From contig CAINNJ010000032.1 of NCBI GenBank assembly GCA_903851195.1, positions 1-64,000 on the forward strand: DNA of 64,000 bases, given 5' to 3'. A program made the translations under genes and the position numbers. How positions within the stretch are numbered: position 1 is the first letter of the stretch; each line of letters opens with the position of its first letter. This DNA is from an uncultured Acidobacteriia bacterium (GTDB taxonomy: Bacteria > Acidobacteriota > Terriglobia > Bryobacterales > Bryobacteraceae). The notes beneath the pieces were generated by a model, which was not told the origin of the DNA, made no database searches, and saw nothing but the letters and a program-made list of their open reading frames with translations. Below, piece after piece: positions 16,238 through 25,390 of the stretch.

Positions 16238-16316
16238 GCGCAGGCCCTGGCCACCGGTAGCGGCTTAGCGATTGTTTGTGGCTCGTCTGGCTGCGTCCGG
16301 CTACCCCTGCGCTTTT
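16238..16316 (+). terminator. Large imperfect stem followed by TTTT between the DUF2934 gene and lexA
   Basis: GCGCAGG at 16238-16244 pairs with CCTGCGC at 16306-16312, and inside it GGTAGC at 16256-16261 pairs with GCTACC at 16300-16305. A short TTTT follows at 16313-16316. The position, just past the DUF2934 gene and against the lexA stop, fits a termination structure, but the loop is large and there is an 11-nt one-sided bulge. Confidence 0.35.
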
Positions 16317-16939
16317 CAGTACTTCCGCAATACAGCGAGCAGCCGGCCCTGGATTTGCAGTTCATGGGCCGGAATTCGCATCGGACTCATCGCCGCGTTA
16401 GCGGGTTGCAGCCGCACCATGTTGCCCGGCTCCCGATAGAAGCGCTTCAGCGTCGTCTCGTTTCCGCCCACAAGGGCGACAACGATATCGCCGTCGTGCG
16501 CTTCTTTGGAGTTTTCGACAAGGATCATATCGCCTTCGCAGATATGATCTTCGATCATGGAATTGCCGCGCACGCGAAGCGCGTAGGTATCTTTCTGGCC
16601 GACAAAGTCGGAAAAACTGACGCTGGTCTTCTCTTCGTAAGTCTCGACGGGACGGCCAGCGGCGATGGTCCCCAAAACGGGAACTTCCAGTGACGCTTCC
16701 ATCCGGTTGCGGCGCTGCTCCTGTAAGTACCGGGGGGCTACTTCGACGGAGCGGCTCTGGTTATGGCTGCGATGCAGATAGTTCTTGGTCTGGAGTGCGG
16801 AGATGTGCTTGTGAACGGTCGCGATCGACGCCAGCTCAAGCCCGCGCGCAATCTCTTCGTAACTGGGACTGTACCCGTTCTCAACCTGATAGGAGGCAAT
16901 GAAATCGAGTACTTCCTTTTGCCTGCGAGTTAGGGCCAT
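16316..16939 (-). CDS. lexA: LexA repressor
   Basis: 207 residues. The N-terminal winged helix (about 1-65, with YSPSYEEIARGLELASIATV) binds operators. The C-terminal S24 peptidase domain has the self-cleavage site Ala94-Gly95 (IAAGRP), the nucleophile Ser127 (GNSMIED) and the base Lys165 (TTLKRF). All autoproteolysis residues are present, so it should respond to RecA filaments. The promoter region is shared with the divergent ATP-grasp gene. On the minus strand a TACTAT -10 lies close to the start with TTGCTT 17 bp upstream. I could not identify a convincing palindromic LexA box; GTTCG occurs once in the spacer. Confidence 0.96.
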   Translation of the reverse strand: MALTRRQKEVLDFIASYQVENGYSPSYEEIARGLELASIATVHKHISALQTKNYLHRSHNQSRSVEVAPRYLQEQRRNRMEASLEVPVLGTIAAGRPVETYEEKTSVSFSDFVGQKDTYALRVRGNSMIEDHICEGDMILVENSKEAHDGDIVVALVGGNETTLKRFYREPGNMVRLQPANAAMSPMRIPAHELQIQGRLLAVLRKY

Positions 16940-17032
16940 TTGACGTTATAGTAGGCGAACAAAAGGGGAAAAGCAAGTGCCCGTGCGCTTTTCCGCCGGA
17001 GAACCCGCCGGCTTCCCGCGGGAGCCCTCGAA

Positions 17033-17074
17033 ATAAGGGCCGGATGATAAGGGCCGGATGATAAGGGCCGGATA
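17033..17074 (+). repeat. Three tandem 14-bp repeats (ATAAGGGCCGGATG)
   Basis: Copies begin at 17033, 17047 and 17061, the third ending ATA instead of ATG. They lie in the lexA/ATP-grasp divergent intergenic region and end 9 bp before the ATP-grasp start. The 14-bp period is not helical. They could be a regulatory array affecting either gene or a slippage-prone tract that alters the leader of the ATP-grasp gene. Confidence 0.9.
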
Positions 17075-17082
17075 ATAGGAAG

Positions 17083-18348
17083 TTGCCCCGCATTCTGCTC
17101 TTCGCCGCGACCACCGGCTACCAGACGAAATCGTTCGTGGAAGCGGCGCGCCGCCGCGGCGTGGATGTCCTGCTGGCCACCGACCGCTGTCACATCATGG
17201 AAGACCCCTGGGGCGACAGCGCGATCCCGGTGCGATTTGAGGATCCGGAAGAATCGGCCGCCTTTGTCGTCTCCGAAATCCTCTCCCGGCGGGTCTCCAT
17301 CGACGGCATCGTCGCCGTGGCCGACCGTCCGACACAACTGGCGTCGCTGACAGCTTCCAGGCTTGCGCTTCCCTGGCACCCTCCGCATGCGGCAGCGGCA
17401 TGCCGGGACAAGTACCAAATGCATGTCCTGTTCGCGGAGGCCGGGTTGCCCGTTCCCCGTTTCCGTCTGTTGCCCGAAGGCACGGACCCGCACGTGGCCG
17501 CGCGCTCACAGGAGTTTCCCTGCGTTCTGAAACCGCTTGGTCTCTCCGGAAGCCGCGGTGTCATCCGGGCGAATCATCAGGCGGAATTCATTCAGGCCTT
17601 CAGGCGTATCTGCCGCATTCTGGAGCAGGCCGGCTTGCCCCAAAGCCTTCAGCTGGAGCAATACATTCCAGGCCGCGAGTTCGCGCTGGAAGGCCTGATG
17701 AACCACGGCGCCCTGCACACTCTGGCGATCTTCGACAAACCGGATCCACTGGAAGGTCCGTTCTTCGAGGAGACGATCTACGTAACACCATCCAGAGAAC
17801 CCGCGGAGACGCAGTTTGCCATCGAAGACACGGTCCGGCAGGCGGCGCGCGCGCTGGGCCTTTGGCACGGGCCGATTCACGCAGAGATGAGGGTGAATAC
17901 CGACGGCGTTTTCATGCTGGAAATCGCCGCGCGTCCAATTGGGGGCCTGTGCGCGCGCGTGCTCCGGCTCCGGTCACCGCAGTATCCCGATCCGCTCTCG
18001 CTCGAAGAAGTGCTGATCCTGCAAGCCATCGGTGCACTCCCACCGGATCTTTCTCCGGACGCCGCGGGAGACACTTCCGCCGCGGGAGTCATGATGATTC
18101 CGGTCCCTCGGGCAGGCGTTCTTCACGCCGTGCATGGCAGTGAGGATGCGGAGGCGGTGCCCTGGATCGAAGACGTTGTCCTCACCGCGAAACCCGGCGA
18201 AATGCTGGTGCCCCTTCCGGAAGGCGCAAGTTACACGGGATTCCTGTTCGCCCGCGCTCCCGACCCCGCCTCGGCCGAACAATCGCTGCGCCAGGCCCAC
18301 CGCGCACTTCGGTTTGATATTCTTTCGGCACTGGACGTACTGGGGTAG
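17083..18348 (+). CDS. ATP-grasp ligase-like enzyme
   Basis: 421 residues from a TTG start; an in-frame ATG upstream at 17044 hits a stop within six codons. The N-terminal preATP-grasp fold is followed by the ATP-grasp domain (about 110-310), with the lysine and glycine-rich loop in VLKPLGLSGSRGV, EQYIPGREFALEG and the metal-binding HAEMRV...LEIAARPIGG. The C-terminal region resembles that of carboxylate-amine/thiol ligases such as L-amino acid ligases. It likely joins a carboxylate to an amine through an acyl phosphate. The substrate is unknown. It is the first gene of the plus-strand run that continues with aroDE 73 bp downstream. Confidence 0.85.
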   Translation: MPRILLFAATTGYQTKSFVEAARRRGVDVLLATDRCHIMEDPWGDSAIPVRFEDPEESAAFVVSEILSRRVSIDGIVAVADRPTQLASLTASRLALPWHPPHAAAACRDKYQMHVLFAEAGLPVPRFRLLPEGTDPHVAARSQEFPCVLKPLGLSGSRGVIRANHQAEFIQAFRRICRILEQAGLPQSLQLEQYIPGREFALEGLMNHGALHTLAIFDKPDPLEGPFFEETIYVTPSREPAETQFAIEDTVRQAARALGLWHGPIHAEMRVNTDGVFMLEIAARPIGGLCARVLRLRSPQYPDPLSLEEVLILQAIGALPPDLSPDAAGDTSAAGVMMIPVPRAGVLHAVHGSEDAEAVPWIEDVVLTAKPGEMLVPLPEGASYTGFLFARAPDPASAEQSLRQAHRALRFDILSALDVLG

Positions 18349-18421
18349 TGACGGGGCAGCGCTGTGTCGTAACAGCCATCCACTACCACAAAAAAATCTA
18401 CCTGTTATTCTGGTGAACCAA

Positions 18422-19945
18422 ATGACGCAGCGGCGCGCGCTCCCACGTATCTGTATCGCGCTCGGACTACCCGATGTACCGCGTCTTCTCGAGCAGGCGC
18501 GGCGAGAAGCCGAGGCCGGCGAGAACTTCCTGGAGTTCCGTCTGGACTACCTGCCGGACCCCGTGACCGGCGCCCGCGCCATCGCGCAGTTTCTCGAAAG
18601 TTACCCCACCTGCACGGTTCTGGCCACCTGCCGCCGCCATCAGAACCACGGCAAATTCAACGGCAGCATTGAAGAACAGCTCAAAGTTCTCGATCTTTGT
18701 ATTCAGTACGGCGCGCGTGCGGTGGACGTGGAAATTGAAACGGCGGAACTGGTGCCGGACCGCTGCGCCGAGTTGCGCAGTCGAGCCTACCTGATCATTT
18801 CCTGGCATCACTTCGAAACGACGCCGCCGCTCGATCCCGTGTTGAAGCGCATGCGCAAAGTCCCGGCGGATGTCTATAAGCTGGTGGGAACCTCCCGCAA
18901 GCCCAGCGACACGGGCCGCATCCTCGCCGCCAGCAAGCTCAGTCCGAAGATTCCGCTGGTGACTCTGGCGATGGGGGAGATCGGCTTCCCTTCCCGCGTG
19001 CTTTCCACCGCAATGGGAGCTATTTTTACGTATGCCGCCCCCGCGCATGTACAGGGGACGGCTTCGGGTCAGATCAACGCGCGCCAGCTACGCTCCCTGT
19101 ATCGCATCGACAAATTCACGAAGGCGGCCAAAATATTCGCCGTCATTGCGGATCCGGTGCGCCATTCGGTTTCCCCCACGGTCCACAACCGGGCTTTTCA
19201 GTCGCGGCGTATCGACGCGGTCTATGTGCCTCTGCTGGTTAACCAGAACCAGTTGCGCGATTTCTTCCAGTTCGCGACGGATCTTCCGCTTTCCGGCTTC
19301 AGTGTCACGATTCCCCATAAACGCCGGATCATGCGGTACCTCGATCAGGTGGAACCGCTCGCGAAACGCATCGGGGCTGTGAATACGGTCGTCCGCAAGG
19401 CGGGTAAGTGGCGGGGCTACAACACGGACGCCGAAGCCGTGTCCGGGCCGCTCGCGAAGCTCACGAATCTGCAGAAGTCCACGGTTCTGATTGTCGGGAA
19501 CGGCGGCGCGGCACGCAGCGCGGCCTGCGCGCTGTCGGACGCCGGAGCGAAAGTCGCCATCACGGGACGAAACCCGGATCGCGTTCGCGCGCTCTCCAGG
19601 CTCGTAAGCGGTGAGCCGATGTCGCATGAGCAGGTGATGATCCGGCACTTCGACATCGTGATCAACGCAACACCGATCGGCATGTGGCCCAACAGCAAAG
19701 AGTGTCCTTTCGAAGACAGGATCCCTGGTGAGATTGTGTTCGACATGGTTTACAATCCCCTTGAAACCGTTCTCATTAAGCGGGCTCGTGAGCAGGGCAA
19801 ACAAGTGGTGCCGGGGCTGAAGATGTTCATCGAACAGGCGGTTCGTCAGTTTGAACTCTGGACCGGCGAGACGGCGCCCCGGTCGGCCATGGAAGCGGCG
19901 GCGGTGGACGCACTCGAAACCCGCTATCTGGAGCAAAAGGCATGA
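18422..19945 (+). CDS. aroDE: Bifunctional type I 3-dehydroquinate dehydratase / shikimate dehydrogenase
   Basis: 507 residues from the ATG at 18422. Residues 8-225 are a class I dehydroquinase with the Schiff-base Lys153 (ADVYKLVGTS) and the general-base His in ISWHHFE (129/130). Residues of about 235-500 are shikimate dehydrogenase, with the substrate-binding DPVRHSVSPTVHN, the catalytic-type Lys in SVTIPHK and the NADP loop GNGGAARSAA. The fusion covers the third and fourth shikimate-pathway steps (dehydroquinate to shikimate) in one chain, as in plants and some bacteria. The stop overlaps the next gene's ATG (ATGA). Confidence 0.96.
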   Translation: MTQRRALPRICIALGLPDVPRLLEQARREAEAGENFLEFRLDYLPDPVTGARAIAQFLESYPTCTVLATCRRHQNHGKFNGSIEEQLKVLDLCIQYGARAVDVEIETAELVPDRCAELRSRAYLIISWHHFETTPPLDPVLKRMRKVPADVYKLVGTSRKPSDTGRILAASKLSPKIPLVTLAMGEIGFPSRVLSTAMGAIFTYAAPAHVQGTASGQINARQLRSLYRIDKFTKAAKIFAVIADPVRHSVSPTVHNRAFQSRRIDAVYVPLLVNQNQLRDFFQFATDLPLSGFSVTIPHKRRIMRYLDQVEPLAKRIGAVNTVVRKAGKWRGYNTDAEAVSGPLAKLTNLQKSTVLIVGNGGAARSAACALSDAGAKVAITGRNPDRVRALSRLVSGEPMSHEQVMIRHFDIVINATPIGMWPNSKECPFEDRIPGEIVFDMVYNPLETVLIKRAREQGKQVVPGLKMFIEQAVRQFELWTGETAPRSAMEAAAVDALETRYLEQKA

Positions 19946-20130
19946 AACTCTCGCGCCGGGAAATTGTCGCGGTAGTGGCCGGTTCAGCTGCCGCGGCGAA
20001 AGTTGCCGCGCAAACACCCGCGGTTGATTTGGCGAAAGCCGCGCAGGAAAGCAATCGCCGCAATGCGGATCTCCTGGCCAAGGTTGAATTGCCCGCCGCA
20101 ACCGAACCAGCCTTCCGGTTTCGGGCATGA
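19942..20130 (+). CDS. Small protein with Tat-like leader
   Basis: 62 residues. The start MKLSRREIVAVVAGSAAAAK has a twin arginine and a weakly hydrophobic stretch, like a Tat signal, followed by a short Ala/Lys-rich tail. Both ends are ATGA overlaps, with aroDE upstream and the amidase downstream, so it is translated as part of the unit. It may be a leader peptide split off from an exported amidase or a small exported partner. No homologue is recognised. Confidence 0.65.
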   Translation: MKLSRREIVAVVAGSAAAAKVAAQTPAVDLAKAAQESNRRNADLLAKVELPAATEPAFRFRA

Positions 20131-21539
20131 CTGAAGACCTCTTTTTCGCGCCGGTCACAGAGCTGAATCAGCGTCTGAAGAAGAAGGAATTCTCCGCCGT
20201 CGAGTTGACGCGCGCCTTCGCGGAACGGCTGGAAAAGACCGGGCCCCGCTTCAACGCGCTGGCGCTGCCCCTGACTGAAATCGCTCTGCGCCGCGCCAAA
20301 GAAGTCGACAAAGACCTGAAGCAGGAGCGTTATCACGGCCCGCTGCAGGGCGTTCCTTACGGGGCCAAAGATCTGCTCGCCTTCGCGGGACAGCCCACCA
20401 CATGGGGCGCGCGCCCGTACGCCGCGCAGATCTTCGACGAATCCGCGACGGTGCTGCAAAAGCTGGACAAAGCCGGTTCGCCGCTGATCGGAAAACTCGC
20501 GCTGGTGGAACTGGCGGGCGGTCCCTCGTACAGCCGGGCAAGCGCGTCGATGTTCGGACCGGGCCTGAACCCCTGGGATCGCACACGCTGGTCCGGCGGC
20601 TCATCGAGCGGGTCGGGAAGCGCCGTGGCGGCAGGACTGGTTCCGTTCGCCTTGGGCTCGGAAACGTCCGGCTCGATTCTGACTCCTTCCGCCTACTGCG
20701 GTGTCACCGGCCTGCGCCCCACCTACGGACTTGTCAGCCGCCACGGCGCCATGTCGCTTTCCTGGACCATGGACAAGATTGGCCCGATGTGCCGGAGCGT
20801 GGAGGATTGCGCGCTGGTACTGCAGGCCATCGCGGGCGTCGATTCGAACGACCCCGGCTCCGCGGGCAAGAGTTTTTATTACGCCCCGCAGTACGCACGC
20901 AAGCTCAGCGAACTGCGCGTCGGTTTCGCGCCCGGAGACGCGGAACTGGCGGACGCCAACGCGCGGCCGGCCTTCACGGCTGCCATGAAGGTGATTCAGG
21001 AAACCGGCGTCCAAATGGTGGAGGTGAAACTTCCCGAATTTCCCTATGGCGCGGTGACATCCATCATCATCGGTTGCGAAGGTTCCTCGGCGTTTGAAGA
21101 ACTGATCACCAGCGGCAAGGTGAATCAACTGGCCGACGCCAAACAGATTGAAGGCCTGAAGGCCGGACTGGAAATTCCGGCCAAAGATTACCTGCGGGCC
21201 ATGCGCATCCGATCACTGATCCAACAGGAATTCCGGAAGCTGTTCGCCGACATCGACCTGCTGGTAGCGCCGGCCCGCTACGGCATCGCTTCAAAAGTCG
21301 CGGATCCCCTGGATGCCCCGGCGCCCGCGCCATCCACGAACGCACGCGGTCTGAACGGGCTGATCCCGGCGGGAAATCTGGTGGGTCTGCCGGCTCTGTC
21401 CGTGCCGTGTGGCTTTTCCGAAGGCATGCCGTTGGGCCTGCAGATTGTGGGGCCCGCGTTCAGCGAGAACTCCCTGTTCGCGCTGGGCCGGGAGTTTCAG
21501 AACCGGACGGACTGGCACAAGCGGCGTCCTCCCGCCTGA
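20127..21539 (+). CDS. Amidase-signature family enzyme
   Basis: 470 residues. The Ser-cisSer-Lys triad region is visible: Lys in YGAKDLLA, cis-Ser/Ser in the glycine-serine-rich GGSSSGSGSAVAAG and GSETSGSILTPSAYCG. The family hydrolyses amides and includes GatA, but the glutamine-transferase-specific features and GatB/GatC neighbours are absent, so it is a stand-alone amidase of unknown substrate. The start overlaps the stop of the preceding Tat-like mini gene (ATGA). That suggests the enzyme may once have been exported or works with that peptide. Confidence 0.88.
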   Translation: MTEDLFFAPVTELNQRLKKKEFSAVELTRAFAERLEKTGPRFNALALPLTEIALRRAKEVDKDLKQERYHGPLQGVPYGAKDLLAFAGQPTTWGARPYAAQIFDESATVLQKLDKAGSPLIGKLALVELAGGPSYSRASASMFGPGLNPWDRTRWSGGSSSGSGSAVAAGLVPFALGSETSGSILTPSAYCGVTGLRPTYGLVSRHGAMSLSWTMDKIGPMCRSVEDCALVLQAIAGVDSNDPGSAGKSFYYAPQYARKLSELRVGFAPGDAELADANARPAFTAAMKVIQETGVQMVEVKLPEFPYGAVTSIIIGCEGSSAFEELITSGKVNQLADAKQIEGLKAGLEIPAKDYLRAMRIRSLIQQEFRKLFADIDLLVAPARYGIASKVADPLDAPAPAPSTNARGLNGLIPAGNLVGLPALSVPCGFSEGMPLGLQIVGPAFSENSLFALGREFQNRTDWHKRRPPA

Positions 21540-21548
21540 CCGACGAAC

Positions 21549-22619
21549 ATGACCACGTTTACCGACCCGCAAACCGGCACCCGGGTGATGCAGATCACCG
21601 ACCATCCGTCGATCAACCATCCGGTGTACTTCCTCGAAAGCTCATTCACGCCGGACGGCTCGAAAATCCTGTTCACCTCATACAGGACAGGCGCAGCGCA
21701 ACTTTTCATCGCGGGGTTTCCGGACGGCGAAACCGAACAACTCACGTTCGGCGACCCCGTGCATGCCTACTCCGCGGCGATTCGTGGCGAGCGCGTGTTC
21801 TTCGTCCGAGGCAATGAGATCTGGTTGATTCGGCTGGACACCCGGGCGGAACAAAGAATCGCGGTCTTCGACGGGCAACTGGGTGAAGTGGCGCCGGACG
21901 CCCAGGGGGACTGGCTGGTGGCGGCCATCAAAACGTCCTCGGGCAGCGGACTGGTCTGCGGCCGCAGCGATGGCACCCAGTGGAAGCTGATTCCCTTCCC
22001 CCGCACCGTGATCCATCCGCAGTTCCATCCGCTCGAACCCGGGTGGATCGAATTCGCCGGTGATCCGGCTCCCCGCATGCACCGGGTCCGGCGCGACGGA
22101 TCCGGTCTCGAGTGCCTCTACCAGCACGGCAACGACGAGTTCGTGGTGCACGAAACTTTCCTCGGCAACACCGGCGATCTGGTTTTCACCGTATGGCCGT
22201 ACAGACTCTGCCGGATGAGCTGGGAGACCCGGGATATCCGGTTAATCAGCGAGGGAAACGCGTGGCATATTACGCCCAACAGCGCCGGAACCCAGGTGCT
22301 TTGCGACACCAACCACCCCGACCGCGGGATCTGGCTCATCGATGTACACACCGGAAAGTGGCGCCAGGTGTGCGAATCGAAGTCCGGTAATCGCGGCACG
22401 CAGTGGAGCAAGTCCTGCTATGCTCTGGCGGAAGATTTCGCCGCCGCACGGGCGGCTAACCCGAATCATCTCAGCTGGATGGAGACTCCTGCCGATACCG
22501 TGTACGGCCCGCAGTGGACGCATCCGCATCCGGCTTTTTCCAATGATGAACGGCGGATTACCTTCACGAGCGACCGCAGCGGAGACCCCCAGGTATACGT
22601 AGCAGACTTGCTATGCTGA
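21549..22619 (+). CDS. Oligogalacturonate-lyase-like (PL22) beta-propeller protein
   Basis: 356 residues with TolB/WD-like propeller repeats (SSFTPDGSKILFTSYRTG, PAFSNDERRITFTSDRSGDP). The arrangement of His-containing strands (NDEFVVHETFLGNTGD, DTNHPDRGIWLID) resembles family PL22 oligogalacturonate lyases, which cleave pectin oligomers by beta-elimination with a metal held by histidines. No signal peptide is seen, which fits the cytoplasmic location of that family. It follows the amidase by 9 bp. Confidence 0.7.
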   Translation: MTTFTDPQTGTRVMQITDHPSINHPVYFLESSFTPDGSKILFTSYRTGAAQLFIAGFPDGETEQLTFGDPVHAYSAAIRGERVFFVRGNEIWLIRLDTRAEQRIAVFDGQLGEVAPDAQGDWLVAAIKTSSGSGLVCGRSDGTQWKLIPFPRTVIHPQFHPLEPGWIEFAGDPAPRMHRVRRDGSGLECLYQHGNDEFVVHETFLGNTGDLVFTVWPYRLCRMSWETRDIRLISEGNAWHITPNSAGTQVLCDTNHPDRGIWLIDVHTGKWRQVCESKSGNRGTQWSKSCYALAEDFAAARAANPNHLSWMETPADTVYGPQWTHPHPAFSNDERRITFTSDRSGDPQVYVADLLC

Positions 22620-22623
22620 GGCC

Positions 22624-22953
22624 ATGGGCTGTGGATCCGGCATTAACCTCAATCTGACCGCTTCGATTCCCGAAGGCGCGCATCGGGTTTTCTGCGTCAA
22701 ATTCCAGAAGGAAATGGAAGGATTGGAGGAGGTTCCCTTCGAAGGCCACCCGCTTGGACAACGGATCTATGACAACGTTTCCAAGGAGGCGTGGAAGATG
22801 TGGGTGGAACATATGAAGATGCTGATGAACGAGTACCGGCTCAACCTCGGGACCCAGGAAGCCCAGGAGTTCATCATCCAGCAGATGGAACAATATTTCT
22901 TCGGCGAAGGCGCGGCGCTGCCTCCTGATTTTCGGCCGCCGCAGCAGAAATAG
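22624..22953 (+). CDS. yggX: YggX-like Fe(II)-trafficking / oxidative damage protection protein
   Basis: 109 residues. After an unusual N-terminal extension of about 20 residues the YggX core follows: VFCVKFQKEMEGLEEVPF, GQRIYDNVSKEAWKMW and MLMNEYRLNL, with the conserved Cys. YggX limits oxidative damage to Fe-S clusters and iron in enteric bacteria, and the fold is a small helical bundle. The family is commonest in Proteobacteria. It lies 4 bp after the PL22-like gene and 6 bp before the oxidoreductase. Confidence 0.85.
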   Translation: MGCGSGINLNLTASIPEGAHRVFCVKFQKEMEGLEEVPFEGHPLGQRIYDNVSKEAWKMWVEHMKMLMNEYRLNLGTQEAQEFIIQQMEQYFFGEGAALPPDFRPPQQK

Positions 22954-22959
22954 ACAGGA

Positions 22960-24549
22960 ATGAGCGAGCGAAAAGCTCTGATCATAGGAGCCGGTCCCGC
23001 GGGTCTTACCGCGGCCTTCGAGCTCCTGAAACGCACGGATATCCGTCCGATTGTACTCGAGAAAAGCGAGGAAATCGGCGGCATCTCGCGCACGGTTCGA
23101 TACAAAGAGAATCGTATGGATATCGGTGGCCACCGGTTCTTTTCCAAGTCGGATCGGGTGATGAACTGGTGGATGGAAGTGATGCCGGTGGAAGCACAGG
23201 CGGACGGCAACTTTCAGATTACTTACCAGCGTCAGAGCCGTGATGTGGCGGCGGCGAAAACCGAAGGTCCGGATCCGCGCGTGGAAGACCGCGTCATGCT
23301 GGTGCGGAATCGCAAGTCGCGCATTTATTTCCTGCGGCAGTTTTTCGATTACCCGATTCAGCTCAGCGCCGATACTCTGAAACGGCTCGGCGTGGCACGG
23401 ACGATTCGCATCGGCCTGAGCTACATGCAGAGCGCGGCGCACCAGATCAAGCCCGAAAAATCCCTCGAGACCTTCTTCATCAATCGCTTCGGGAAGGAAC
23501 TTTACCGCACCTTCTTCAAATCCTATACGGAGAAGGTCTGGGGTGTTCCGTGCGATCAGATCAGCGCGGAGTGGGGCGCGCAGCGCGTCAAAGGGCTCTC
23601 CATCACCAGGGCGCTCGGGCACTTCCTGAAAAAGAAACTCGGAAGGACCGCCGGGGATATTTCGCAGAAGAGCACGGAAACGTCTCTGATCGAGAGATTT
23701 CTCTATCCGAAATACGGTCCCGGTCAGTTATGGGAGTACGTGGCGGAAGACGTAAAAGCCAAAGGCGGCACCGTGACGAAGGGCTGGAAGGTGCATAAGC
23801 TCTTTACCGACGGCTTCCGGATTACGGCCGCCGAGGCGGTGAATCCGGAGACCGGCGATGTGCAGCGCCTCGAAGCCGACTACTTCTTTTCCACCATGCC
23901 GATCAAAGAACTGATGCGGTGTCTCGACGCGCCGGTTCCCGCCAGCGTGCTGGAGGTCAGCGATGGCCTGCAGTACAGGGACTTCATCACCGTTGGCGTC
24001 TTACTCAGCAAACTGGCGATCAAAGAAGATTCCGAGACCGGCGGTAAGTTACTCCGGGACAACTGGATCTACGTGCAGGAACCGGACGTGGAAGTGGGCC
24101 GCATGCAGGTCTTCAACAACTGGAGCCCCTACCTGGTGGGAAATCCGGACCATGTGTGGATCGGCCTCGAATACTTCTGTTACGAGACGGATGAGATCTG
24201 GCGCAAACCCGACGCCGAGATGATCGACTTCGCCACGCGCGAGATGGAGAAGATCGGGATCATTCACCGGGCCGATGTACTGGACGCCTGTGTGATCCGG
24301 GTTCCCAAGACTTACCCGGCTTACTTCGGCATGTATGAGCGGTTCGAAGAAGTGAAATCTTACATCAGCCGCTTCGAGAATCTGTTTCTGGTGGGCCGCA
24401 ACGGCATGCATAAGTACAACAACCAGGATCACTCCATGCTCACGGCAATGACGGCCGTGGATAACATTATCGAAGGCCGTGTGGACAAAGCGAACCTCTG
24501 GTCTCTGAATACCGAGATGGAGTATCACGAAAGCAAAGACGGTAAGTAG
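22960..24549 (+). CDS. FAD-dependent oxidoreductase (amine-oxidase / UDP-galactopyranose-mutase-like)
   Basis: 529 residues. The N-terminal FAD-binding Rossmann motif is [13 protein letters not shown], followed by [13 protein letters not shown] and the family hallmark [10 protein letters not shown]. The C-terminal FAD motif is in [20 protein letters not shown]. Relatives are annotated as protoporphyrinogen-oxidase-like or UDP-galactopyranose-mutase-like and often sit in polysaccharide gene sets. The substrate here is unknown. It is the last gene of the plus-strand run and is followed by a terminator. Confidence 0.85.
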   Translation: MSERKALIIGAGPAGLTAAFELLKRTDIRPIVLEKSEEIGGISRTVRYKENRMDIGGHRFFSKSDRVMNWWMEVMPVEAQADGNFQITYQRQSRDVAAAKTEGPDPRVEDRVMLVRNRKSRIYFLRQFFDYPIQLSADTLKRLGVARTIRIGLSYMQSAAHQIKPEKSLETFFINRFGKELYRTFFKSYTEKVWGVPCDQISAEWGAQRVKGLSITRALGHFLKKKLGRTAGDISQKSTETSLIERFLYPKYGPGQLWEYVAEDVKAKGGTVTKGWKVHKLFTDGFRITAAEAVNPETGDVQRLEADYFFSTMPIKELMRCLDAPVPASVLEVSDGLQYRDFITVGVLLSKLAIKEDSETGGKLLRDNWIYVQEPDVEVGRMQVFNNWSPYLVGNPDHVWIGLEYFCYETDEIWRKPDAEMIDFATREMEKIGIIHRADVLDACVIRVPKTYPAYFGMYERFEEVKSYISRFENLFLVGRNGMHKYNNQDHSMLTAMTAVDNIIEGRVDKANLWSLNTEMEYHESKDGK

Positions 24550-24550
24550 C

Positions 24551-24579
24551 GCTGCTGAGCGCGAGATTCAGCAGCATTT
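24551..24579 (+). terminator. Intrinsic terminator after the FAD oxidoreductase gene
   Basis: GCTGCTGA (24551-24558) pairs perfectly with TCAGCAGC (24568-24575) around a 9-nt loop and is followed by ATTTT. It closes the aroDE-to-oxidoreductase run and separates it from the convergent GlcG-like gene. Confidence 0.75.
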
Positions 24580-24586
24580 TCCGGTA

Positions 24587-25390
24587 CTAAGGCAGAACGG
24601 CGGGCAGCAGCGCGGGGTTGCCGGTGGATGCGCATTTGGGATGGCCATAGCCACTCGGACTGACTCCCGTCCCGCCCGCAGGATTCGGAGTGATGTCGTA
24701 GATGATGTTATCCGGACGCGACGCATCGCCCGAAACACCACTGACTCCGAACAGGTGATCCAGCGTGAGCGAGTGACGAACACGCCACGCAATAGCATGA
24801 TCGGCACAGGAAGTATCGCCGCTCACACCCACGGCGCCGAGAATCTGCCTTCCCGTGCCATAAAGCGCGAGCCCGCCACCGAATACATTCACGCCACCGA
24901 TCTTGCTGCCGACCATGGGATCCTGTGCCGTGCCATACTGCGCGCCGGAACCCCGGTACGCAACGCCGACATCGACCGGATTGCTTTCCTGCAGCCCGAA
25001 GAGCGATCCGCCCGGCTGAACGGCGGAATACAAATTAGCCGTGGAGAGTGCCAGCCCTAACTGCTGGCCCGACCCGCCGCTGTAAGATGTGCCATCGAGA
25101 CTGAACGCGTTCGCCGTATTCGCTTTCTGCGCCGAGATAACCCGGCTGCCGGGCCATTGCGCACCCCGGTTATTACCGGAGAACGCCACCGCGCAGACGA
25201 TTCCGTCGCGATCAACCACGGTCGCCCACATCTGGTTATTCAGACCACTTACTTCAGCCGCGGTGGCGGCTGTCAAAGCACGCTTCAGCGCCGTGTAATC
25301 GGGCAGTTCATAGCAGCCGTTCTGCGCGGATGCGGCAACGGCGAAAAGTATGCAGGACGTAACGCTGTTTGCGAGTATCTCTAGGGACAT
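24587..25390 (-). CDS. Secreted GlcG/HbpS-type heme-binding-like protein
   Basis: 267 residues with a signal peptide (SCILFAVAASAQ). The body matches the GlcG/HbpS fold: an N-terminal helix (ALKRALTAATAAEV), VVDRDGIVCAVAFSG, ISAQKANTANAF, and the family motif GAVGVSGDTSCADHAIAW. Members bind heme (HbpS) or are carried with glycolate oxidase genes. Here the protein is exported and has a C-terminal extension ending in a Pro/Gly-rich tail. No heme or glycolate genes are nearby, so the role is open. Confidence 0.8.
   Translation of the reverse strand: MSLEILANSVTSCILFAVAASAQNGCYELPDYTALKRALTAATAAEVSGLNNQMWATVVDRDGIVCAVAFSGNNRGAQWPGSRVISAQKANTANAFSLDGTSYSGGSGQQLGLALSTANLYSAVQPGGSLFGLQESNPVDVGVAYRGSGAQYGTAQDPMVGSKIGGVNVFGGGLALYGTGRQILGAVGVSGDTSCADHAIAWRVRHSLTLDHLFGVSGVSGDASRPDNIIYDITPNPAGGTGVSPSGYGHPKCASTGNPALLPAVLP

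Noticed and set aside
16940-17082. A canonical LexA box controlling lexA
   Set aside because: Only a single GTTCG half-motif is seen, with no matching partner at a known spacing, and the operator in this phylum is not known to me.
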